Shown here one piece after another: positions 56,262-64,000 of a stretch of 64,000 nucleotides of DNA. The first letter of the stretch is position 1. Each line of letters begins with the position of its first letter. This DNA comes from Lithobates sylvaticus. Lineage: Eukaryota; Chordata; Amphibia; Anura; Ranidae. Below the pieces are notes generated by a model. It was given only the letters and a program-made list of their open reading frames with translations. It did no database searches and was not told the DNA's origin. The stretch is taken from NCBI GenBank assembly GCA_028564925.1, contig CM053028.1, forward strand, positions 624,051,266-624,115,265. Reading direction: 5' to 3'. The position numbers were made by a program, and so were the translations under genes.

Positions 56262-57166
56262 CCACTTCAGTCCCGGACCATTTGGCTGGCCAAAGACCAG
56301 AGCACTTTTTGCGATTCGGCACTGCGCTGCTTTAACTGACAATTGCGTGGTCGTGCGACATGACTCCCAAACAAAACTGACGTCCTTTCTTTTCCACAAA
56401 TAGAGCTTTCTTTTGGTGGTATTTGCTCACCTTTTGCGCTAAAAACAAAAAAATTTAAAACACATAATTTTTAACTTTTTGCTAAATAAATATCCCCAAA
56501 AAATATATAAAAATTTTTTTTTTCCTTTAGGCCGATATGTATTCTTCTACATATTTTTGGTGAAAAAAAAAAATCGCAATAAGTGTTTATTGATTGGTTT
56601 GCGCAAAAGTTATAGCGTCTACAAAATAGGGGATAGTTTTATGGCATTTTTATTAATAATTTTTGTTTTTACTATTAATGGCGGCGATCAACGATTTTTA
56701 TCGTGACTGCGAAATTATGGCGGACAATTTTGACACATTTTTGGGACCATTCACATTTATACAGCGATCAGTGCAGTTAAAAATGCATTTATTACTGTGT
56801 AAATGTGACTGACTGGCAGTGAAGGGGTTAACACTAGGTGGCACTGTAGGGGTTAAGTGTGTCCTAGGGAGTGATTCTAACTGTTGGGGGGAGGGACTGT
56901 CTGTGACACATCACTGATCACCGCTCCCGATTACAGGGAGCTGTGATCGGTGACAGTGTCACTAGGCAGAACGGGGAGATGCTTGTTTACATTAGCATTT
57001 CCCCGTTCTTCCTCTCCGTGAGACGATCGCGGGTATCCCCGCAGACATCGAGTCCGCGGGACCCACGATCCTACTGGCGGCAAAGTTCAAATGGACATAC
57101 AGGTACGCCCATTTGCGCAGCCGTGCCATTCTGTCGATGTATATACAGGCGGCAGTCGGGAACCGG
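56262..57166. mobile_element. TTAA-flanked DNA element, 905 bp
   Basis: Starts CCACTTCAGTCCCGGACC, ends CAGTCGGGAACCGG, between TTAA at 56258-56261 and 57167-57170. Inner words GCACTGCGCTGCTTTAACTG and TTGCGCAAAAGTTATAGCG match 49071 onward. It holds a 75-codon ORF without motifs. Confidence 0.65.
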
Positions 57167-57170
57167 TTAA

Positions 57171-58079
57171 GCAGCTCAGCAGACAATTTTTTTTTCCTGA
57201 GGCTTGTTTCTCTCTTCCCTGCAATGATAGAAAACACATAGAGAGAGGGGGAAAAAAGGATTTCGATTTGCTGCTACTGCAGCCTGGACCCATCCCTAGC
57301 AACCGGGCTAGTGAGGATTGTGATTGGGCACCAAAGCTGTTGTAGGTAACCCCCACTCTCTGGACCCAGCAGATGGGAGAGAAAAGGCTGCTGGTCCCCA
57401 AGGGGGAAAGGGATAGGGGTAGCTGTATATGTGCTACTGTGAGCCTGGAGGGACAGGACTCGGGACTGACAAAACAAGATTTTTCCCAGCACACTTACCA
57501 GCTAGCCAGCAAAAAAAGCAAAACAAGTGCACTGTCTAACAATTTGCAATAAAAAAAAACTTTCCAGTTGAGCAACACCATAAGTCTAGCACAGCAAAAT
57601 GGCGGCTAAAGGTGTCCAATGTGTATCAGCATCAATTACAGCAAGCTAAACAGAAAATGGCAACCACTCCAATTTATAACTGCCTTTTAAAGTAAAGTAC
57701 ACATGGAAGGGCTTTGCACAGAACAAGCAAAAGAAACATTTTCCCTGCACACTTACCAGCTAGCCAGCAAAAAGAAAGATTACACTGTCTAGCAATTTGC
57801 ACTAAAAACAGATGTTTCAGGTATCCTGCTTGAGAAAAGAGTCATTGAAGGGTCAAGTCCACCTGACACACAGTGAACACCTCCATATTTACCCCTGGGA
57901 GAGCCAACTTTTCAGTCAGTTCCATTGAGAACATTTGCCACTTTGGGTTCCTTCAGCCACTAGTTAGGACACCAATTTAGGGAAGATTAGGTCTAGAAAA
58001 GTTAAACAATTGCTGATAACCACAATTTTATGAAGCCACTGAATACCAATATAGCATCGTTACAAGCATGAGGAGTGAT
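57171..58079. other. Unassigned, with a 255-bp-spaced direct repeat
   Basis: ACTTACCAGCTAGCCAGCAA occurs at about 57494 and 57749, each followed by ACACTGTCTA- or GCACTGTCTA-type words, so an imperfect duplication. ORFs 57087-57494 (minus, 135 codons) and shorter ones have no motif. Confidence 0.4.
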
Positions 58080-58467
58080 TTCCGGAAGACTAGGTCCGAC
58101 GGTCTTCCCGACGGACTTTCGGCCGAGTTCCGACAGACTTTCCCAACGGACTTGCGCACATACGAACGGACTAAGTCCGTTCGTTTTTAACGTGATGGCG
58201 TAAATGGGACTAAACTACGAAGTTCAATAGCCAGTAGCTAATAGCTTCCCTTGCGTCTTATTTGGTCGGGCACACAGACGAACGGTTTCCCGATTTCAGT
58301 CCGTCGGAATTGAGTCTGCCGGATAGATTTGAAACATGTTCTATTTCTAGGTCCGTCTAATTTTTCGCCGAAAAACAAACGGATTAGCACACACACGTTC
58401 AGATTGTCCAACGGACTAATCCCTTCGGAATTAGTTTGCCGGAAAGTCTGGTCGTGTGTACGCCGCA
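58080..58467. mobile_element. Harbinger-type MITE, left-truncated (copy 4)
   Basis: Right end GGTCGTGTGTACGCCGCA followed by TAA (58468-58470). Inner words TCCGACGGTC, GGACTAAGTCCGTTCG and CAATAGCCAGTAGCTAATAG identify the family. No left terminus. Confidence 0.6.
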
Positions 58468-58646
58468 TAAGGCTGTGTCTCATAGTTGGGGTAACCATTA
58501 GCAATGTGCCCTGTATATATACAATGAACATAGCAACGTGCCATTGATTACTGGGACAATATAGGTGTTAGCGTTGAATCTGTTGGCCTTCAAGTCTCCT
58601 ATGATCACCCCTGGATGGTAGGGTTCACTTGTGGGCGGGGTATACT

Positions 58647-59282
58647 CAGGGCCGTCTTTAATATTGATTGGACCCTGGGCAAAACTTTTCTTGGAGCCCC
58701 CCCATGCAGTTTTGCTCTCCACCTGCTCTGAGACATACAATAAATAGCAGCTAGACTCAAAATCAGTTTACTGAATCAGATCAGGGAGCATTTGCGATTG
58801 GTTGCCAGAGGTTTACGGTGTATCATTACCGCTCACTGACTGGTTGCTAGAGGTTACAGCACACATTACAGATCACTGGTTAGTTGCTAGAGGTTACAGC
58901 ACATGATTTCTGCTTGTTGATTGGTTGCTAGAGATTACTGTGGATATGACCTCAGGGGGGCATTATATACATATTAATGCTGCCGGCCCCTGCTATTTAC
59001 ATATGAATGCCATTGCTATTTACATATGAATGCCGGTAAATTACATGTAAACACATGGTCTGCAGGTGAGTCATCTGTACATAACAATAGGGCAGAGCTG
59101 GGCAGCATTAGTAGCAGCACTTCACACTGAGATATTGGGACACAGCACAGGACTAAAACCTCAAGGGGCGAGGGATTTTAAACCAGGATAGTTGGCAAGT
59201 ATGAGGCACCTGCTTTGAGCCCCACAACAATGACAGGGCCCAGGGCAGCTGCCTATTTTGCCCTGCCTTAAAAACAGCCCTG
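58647..59282. mobile_element. hAT MITE, 636 bp
   Basis: Termini CAGGGCCGTCTTTAA and TTAAAAACAGCCCTG, perfect 8-bp TSD GGTATACT (58639-58646, 59283-59290). Inside, a 45-50 bp unit GATTGGTTGCTAGAGATTAC/GGTTACAGCAC recurs four times (58795-58940). No coding capacity. Confidence 0.85.
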
Positions 59283-59290
59283 GGTATACT

Positions 59291-59790
59291 GGGCCCTTGC
59301 ATGTGGGGTAACACCTTCCCAAAGACATGCTAATCCACGCCCGAGACCAGGCGGAGCCCGCAGTCATGTGAATAATCAAACATTAAGGCAGTTCCCGACT
59401 CAGAGATGAGCCACTTGTGTGCAGTAATAATGTACAGAGTTCCTCAGTGAGATGTTTTTAGCCGATCGTGTGAAAGGGGCCTTAGGGTTATAAAAGGCCT
59501 CCCGCACCCTGGGATGGGAAGGATTGTGCCTAACAGAGGAAGTGTTTTAGAGTGGAATAATTAAAGAGAACCTGTGTCTACTAGTCACTGTATACACTGA
59601 AAATATATGATATGCAACATTGTACCCACAAAGTGTTCCTAATTATTGTGCCACAAATGACAGTCTCACAGATACATACCCCAGGATAAAGGATCATTTT
59701 TAAAAAATGTAATAATTACATATGCTTTTCTGCACACAATAAAACATTACTTGGAGCCTTAAAGCCTCCCAGCACAGAATTGCTGTGCTG
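59291..59790. other. Unassigned
   Basis: Noncoding, no repeat boundary recognised. Pre-insertion flank of the hAT MITE. Confidence 0.3.
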
Positions 59791-60400
59791 ATTTATTACT
59801 ATACAGGATCTATATAGCGCCAACAGTTTGCGCAGCCCTTTACAATATAAAAGGAGACAATACACCAACAGTACAATTCAAAACAAGAGGGTTAGAAGGG
59901 CCCTGCTCCTGCGAGCTTACGGTCTAAGAGGGAAGGGCTGGTGAAACAAAAGTAGGGACTGATGAACTGATGAGGGGAGTAGAAGATTTGTTTATTAGCT
60001 GGAGGCAGAATAGACCTCCCTGAAGAGATACGTTTTCAGGGATCACCTGAAGTGGACAGAGTAGGAGATAACCAGAAAGATTGGGGTAGTGTGTTCCAGA
60101 GAATGGGAGAGACTCTGGAGAAGTCCTGGAGACGAGAGGAGACAAGGAAGCTAGAGAGCAGAAGGTCATGGGAGGAGCAGAGAGGACAGTCTTGGTGATA
60201 TTTGGAGATAAGATTGGTGATTTAGCTATTGTGAATTGTAAATGGCTTTGTATGTTATTGTTAGTGTTTTGACTTTTATTTGTTGGGCAATGAGAAGCCA
60301 GTGGAGGGATTGGCAAAGAGGAGTGGCGGACACTGAACGGCTGGTAAGGTGGATGAGTCTGGCAGCGACATGTACATAACATAACTGAATACTAAGATTA
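59791..60400 (-). pseudogene. L2/CR1-like LINE 3' fragment, antisense
   Basis: On the minus strand, 60370-60230 reads VAARLIHLTSRSVSATPL, CQSLHWLLIAQQIKVKTLTI and TYKAIYNS, a block found after RT in CR1/L2-group LINEs (compare LHWLTVKNRITFKTLCLT at 23.3 kb). Downstream text SFRLSP-like and the 3' end GGCGCTATATAGATCC (59806-59821) fit. Frame changes; no catalytic motifs. The 152-codon ORF 59924-60382 is partly off-frame. Confidence 0.6.
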
Positions 60401-60723
60401 ATAGGTAAAATTGATCTAGGGAATATTCTGGGAATATCCGATTGCCTATTGGAGGATCAGGAAGGAATCTTTTCCGCTGCTGGAGCAAATTAAATCATGC
60501 TGTAGCACTACCCGCATGAGGGCTGCTTACCAAATCTGTACCCCACTGGTGGCCCCGACCCTGCAAGTCCTCCGACACCTTTGACACCCTGGGTTCAGAC
60601 ATTTTTGGTGATATTCAAGGTACACACAATTTAAATGCAATAGTTGAGCTTTGTTTACTGAAAAGTTAGAAACATGGGATTCCAGTAACATAAACTTAGC
60701 CCTTGAAAGGTTTCAATATAGCA
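60401..60723. other. Unassigned
   Basis: No gene or clear repeat; pre-insertion flank of the outer hAT. Confidence 0.3.
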
Positions 60724-60902
60724 CACATATGTCAAACACAAGGCCCGCGGGACAAATCCAGGCTGCCAGGGCTTGTAATGTGGCCCTCACACCCAGTTTT
60801 GCAGGCTGAACGTGGCGGAACTCCATTCCCCCCACCTCCGACTAGCGCACTGCTGCTCCCCGCTGTCACTTGTAAACAGGGCCGGACTGGGAATAAAAAT
60901 GG

Positions 60903-61295
60903 ATTCTGTCCTATCGGACAATGTTGTCGGAAATTCCGACCGTGTGTAGGCACCATCGGACAGTTTCCATCGGATTGTCCGACGGACAAAGTCCTATCTC
61001 CTGCTGGATAGATTTTTTGACAACAAAGTCCGATCACACCAAATCCGATCGTGTGTAGCGTAGTCCGACGGACAAAGTGCCACGCATGCTCAGATCACAT
61101 TACAAGACCAAAGCTATTGGCTACTAGCCTGTACGTAGTTCCGTCGTAGGCAACAAACGTCACCACGTTCAGAATGATTGGATTTTCCGACAACTTTGTC
61201 CGACCGTGTGTATGCAACACCAACATCGGACAAAGTACGACGGACAGGATCCGACGGAACTGGTCCTCGGATAATCCGAGCGTGTGTATGGGGCA
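60903..61295. mobile_element. Harbinger-type MITE, left-truncated (copy 5)
   Basis: Right end CGTGTGTATGGGGCA followed by TTA (61296-61298). Close to copy 1: shares TCTCCTGCTGGATAGATTT and CATTACAAGACCAAAGCTAT. Left terminus missing; the sequence starts inside at GATTCTGTCC. Confidence 0.7.
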
Positions 61296-61310
61296 TTAGA
61301 GTGTATTATA

Positions 61311-62700
61311 CTCACCAGTGCCCATCAGTGCAGCCTCATCAGTGCCCATCAGTGCAGCCTCATCAGTGCCCATCAATGCAGCCTCATCAGTTCCCATCAA
61401 TGCAGCATCCCCAATGCCCATCAATGCAGCCTCACCAGTGCCCATTAATGCAGCCTCACCAGTGCCCATCAGATCAGCCTCACCAATGACCATCAATGTA
61501 TCCTCACCAGTGCCCATCAATGCATCCTCACCAGTGCCCACCAGTGCCCATCAATGCAGCCTAACTAGTGCCGATCAATGCAGCCTCACCAGTGCCCATC
61601 AATGCAGACTGATCAGTGCCCATCAGCTCAGCCTCACAAATGACCATCAATGTATCCTCACCAGTGCTCATCAATGCAGCCTCACCAGTGCCCATCAATG
61701 CAGCCTCACCAGTGCCCATCAATGCAGCCTCACCAGTGCCCACCAATGCAGCCTGATAAGTGCCCATCAGCTCAGCCTCACCAATGACCATCAATGTATC
61801 TTTCCCAGTGCCCATCAATGCATCCTCACCAGTGCCCATCAGTGCAGCCTCACCTGTGCTCATCAATGCAGCCTCACCAATGACCATCAATGTATCCTCC
61901 CCAGTGCCCATCAATGCAGCCTCACCAGTGCCCATCAGTGCAGCCTCACCTGTGCTCATCAATGCAGCCTAACTAGTGCCCATCAATGCAGCCTCACCAG
62001 TGCCCATCAATGCAACCTGATCAGTGCCCAACAATGCAGCGTCACCAATGACCATCAGTGCAGCCTGATCAGTGCCCATCAGTGTAGTCTGATTACTGCC
62101 CATCAATGCAGCCTGGTCAGTGCCCATCAATGCAGCATCACCAATGCCTATCAGTGCAGCCTGCTTAGTGCCCATCAGTGTAGCCGGATCAGTGCCCATC
62201 AATGCAGACTCACCAATGCCCATCAATGCAGCCTCACCATTGCCTATCAATTCAGCCTCATCAGTGCCCATCAATGCAGCATGACCAGTGCCCACCAGTG
62301 CAGCCTTACCTGTGCCCACCAATGCAGCCTGATCAGTGCCCATCAGCTCAGCCTCACCAGTGCCCATCAATGCAGCTTCACCAGTGCCTATCAATTCAGC
62401 CTCATCAATGATTATCAATGCAGCCTGATCAGTGCCCACCAGTGCAGCCTTACTTGTGCCCACCAATGCAGCCTGATCAGTGCCCAACCGCTCAGCCTCA
62501 CCAGTGCCCATCAATGCAGCCTCATAAGTGCCCATCAGTTCAGACTCACCAATGCCCATCAATGCAGCCTCACCAGTGCCCATCAATGTAGCCTCATCAG
62601 TGCCCATCAATGCAGCCTAATCAGTGCCTTTCAATGCAGCCTAATCAGTGCCCATCAGTTCAGCTTTGCCAGTACCCATCAGCGCAGCATTGCCAGTGCA
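61311..62700. repeat. 1.4 kb minisatellite, 24-bp unit
   Basis: About 58 units of CAGTGCCCATCAATGCAGCC plus TCAC, with variants CCTGATCAGTG, TGACCATCAATGTATCC and CATCAGCTCAGCC. Because 24 is a multiple of three and stops are rare, long ORFs arise on both strands (494 codons plus, 213 and 133 codons minus) with an eight-residue period such as SAHQCSLT. Not protein-coding in any supported sense. Confidence 0.9.
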
Positions 62701-62764
62701 TGGAGAGAGAAGCAGCCGGGTTACACAAAGCGGGGATCTCCCGCTTACCCGGTGTGGCTGCTGT

Positions 62765-62882
62765 GTCATACAAAGTCCTGCCTCCTGGGCCGGCTCATAT
62801 GATTGACATCACACTTCCTGGCATTGAACCAGTGTGACATCCATCATAGGAGCCGGACCAGGGGGCGGGACTTTGTATGACA
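62765..62882. repeat. Palindrome, ~118 bp
   Basis: GTCATACAAAGTCCTGCCTC at the left and GGGCGGGACTTTGTATGAC at the right, with GGGCCGGCTCATATGAT/ATCATAGGAGCCGGACC mirrored inside: a hairpin-forming insertion or the core of a small MITE. Confidence 0.7.
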
Positions 62883-63447
62883 CTGCAGATGCGCTAGAAA
62901 TGTGGGAGCACTCCACTCTGTGTAATCTGGCGGTGCTTAACTCCCTTCCCTTCAGGGGCAGCCCATGCATCCACCCAGGATCGGCCCTGCAAAGCGGCCC
63001 CAGGGCAGGCAGCCTACTGGGAGATCTCCTGCTATCCTGGTAGACCAGTCTAGCCCTGCTTGTAAAAACAGAAGTCTTCTATGTTTACAAGGGAAGGCTG
63101 TGCTCTCAGTGGCTCCCAGTACTAATAGATCCCTGCATGCACTCAGGGTGGGGGCAGATTTGAAAGAGAGAAAACAATCTCACTGTAAGGCAAGGCTGAG
63201 CCGCCTACACAGGGAGGTACTAGAGCCGGGACAGGTAGGAGAGAGATGCAAGAAAGCTTTAGGGGAGACATCCCTGAACTCTGTACTCTGTACATAACAC
63301 ACTCCTAAACTCTTCACTCTGTATGTAGTGAAAGGCGGAACTCAGCACTCTGTATGTAGTCTAATCCTGAACTCTGTGCTCTGTATGTAGCACACCCCAG
63401 ATACAACATGATGCGGTCCACAAAGAAAATTGGGTTTGGCACCCCTG

Positions 63448-63734
63448 CTCTAGCAGGTGATACTAATGATATAGGACAGTAGAACAAAATAGTAACTGAT
63501 TGCAGGATATAAAGACTACTCAAAAAACACTTTGTTTAGTTAGAGACCTGTGGTAACAGGCAGGAGAAGGGCAGAGGAAGGACTTTTCTAATGTCAAACT
63601 GCTCCCTCCTGTTGCCTCAACACCACATGTAAGATAAAGCAGAATGTTACAACACTGTTCTTACATCAATTAAACTATTAAACCTTGGTGGCCAATGTGA
63701 CAGGTAAGAGGCCAGTGTGACAGGTGGGGGGCAG
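63448..63734. other. Unassigned
   Basis: Right flank of the outer hAT; no coding or clear repeat. ACCTGTGGTAACAGGCAGGA near 63547 and CTCCCTCCTGTTGCC near 63602 mirror each other weakly. Confidence 0.3.
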
Positions 63735-63915
63735 TGTGACTACATTGACTTACCTGACCACTTCAATGACCTACCTGACCACTACACTGACCCAACTGAC
63801 CACTACAATGATCTACCTGACCACTACACTGACCTACATGGTACCAACAATGATCTACCTGACCCCTACAATGACCTATCTGACACCTACACTGACATAC
63901 CTGATTTCTGCTAAC
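63735..63915. repeat. 21-bp minisatellite
   Basis: About eight units of ACCTACCTGACCACTACACTG with T/A and C/T variants. The unit length is a multiple of three, giving a 65-codon repeat ORF (DHYTDLP). Noncoding. Confidence 0.85.
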
Positions 63916-64000
63916 TGTGGCTGGAAAGTCATGCACATCTACAGCCCTCAGTACAGCCCTGCTCAGACAAATCTCCCCGTTCCCCAGTACAATGTACAGC

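Larger units (their letters stand above)
60877..63058. mobile_element. Inner hAT element, 2.2 kb
   Basis: Starts CAGGGCCGGACTGGGAATAA, ends CAGTCTAGCCCTG, with the perfect 8-bp TSD CTTGTAAA (60869-60876, 63059-63066). Holds a Harbinger MITE remnant, the 24-bp minisatellite and a palindrome around 62765-62882 (GTCATACAAAGTCCTGCCTC and complement). No transposase. Confidence 0.8.
60724..63447. mobile_element. Outer hAT-like element
   Basis: Left CACATATGTCAAACACAAGG with GGCCCGCGGGACAAATCC, right GGGTTTGGCACCCCTG: the familiar hAT theme CAGGGGTG(C/T)CAAAC. Flanking 8-mers ATATAGCA and CTCTAGCA agree at 6 of 8. An inner hAT (60877-63058) splits it. 63290-63400 has a short repeat CTGAACTCTGTACTCTGTA. 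No transposase. Confidence 0.6.

Noticed and set aside
57087-57494. 135-codon minus ORF
   Set aside because: No motif; overlaps an element end and an unassigned repeat.
61318-62802. 494-codon ORF as a Cys/His-rich repeat protein
   Set aside because: A 24-bp tandem repeat keeps frames open on both strands; no domain, no start context and irregular unit changes across frames.
1-64000. tRNA, rRNA, snRNA genes or a complete host protein gene
   Set aside because: None recognised by eye on either strand; a covariance-model and protein search would be decisive.

Overview
The window looks like intergenic DNA from a large, transposon-rich vertebrate genome. The mix of Penelope-like, Tx1/L1-like and L2-like LINE, DIRS, piggyBac, hAT and Harbinger elements, with many long minisatellites, best fits an anuran amphibian, perhaps a ranid frog. 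That assignment is inference from element composition; no host gene, tRNA, rRNA or CRISPR array was recognised. Almost every coding-like stretch belongs to a mobile element, and much of the sequence is insertions inside insertions that can be ordered by target-site duplications (TSDs).

Layout. 1-1.7 kb: tail of a Tx1/L1-like LINE. 1.7-2.4 kb: TTCGT-rich palindromic repeat. 2.4-4.6 kb: an unrecognised protein fossil on the minus strand, split by a 1.3 kb insertion with a 15-bp TSD. 4.66-8.14 kb: minus-strand LINE holding a Harbinger MITE. 8.2-8.6 kb: palindromic repeat. 8.64-18.3 kb: a decayed Penelope-like terminal repeat that appears to have received a much younger, nearly whole 7.96 kb Penelope-like element (9,675-17,635). 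18.5-20.2 kb: internally deleted piggyBac and minisatellites. 21.6-22.7 kb: TTAA-type repeat. 23-31.3 kb: L2-like LINE end, hAT-derived sequence, and a minus-strand LINE ORF2 split by a 2.9 kb foldback hAT. 32.9-34 kb: DIRS fossil holding a small hAT MITE. 34-45.6 kb: hAT-like sequence split by a 9.9 kb hAT that carries a decayed BED/hATC transposase, a 3.9 kb minisatellite in its leader and a 1.6 kb tandem array in its tail. 45.6-60 kb: smaller hAT, TTAA and Harbinger repeats. 60.7-63.4 kb: hAT inside hAT, with a Harbinger MITE and a 24-bp minisatellite.

The most interesting object is the Penelope-like element. Its ORF1 (334 codons) and ORF2 (reverse transcriptase plus GIY-YIG endonuclease) overlap in the -1 relation. 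The overlap contains a U UUU UUA heptamer, and ORF2 has no ATG before the first conserved RT motif. The element has inverted 2.1 kb terminal repeats, each with a hammerhead-like fold and an outward-facing TATA/NRF1-like promoter, plus a 32-bp terminal tail and a perfect 13-bp TSD. Second is the foldback hAT, whose centre holds a bidirectional TATA/CRE-like promoter with the same 23-codon ORF on each side.
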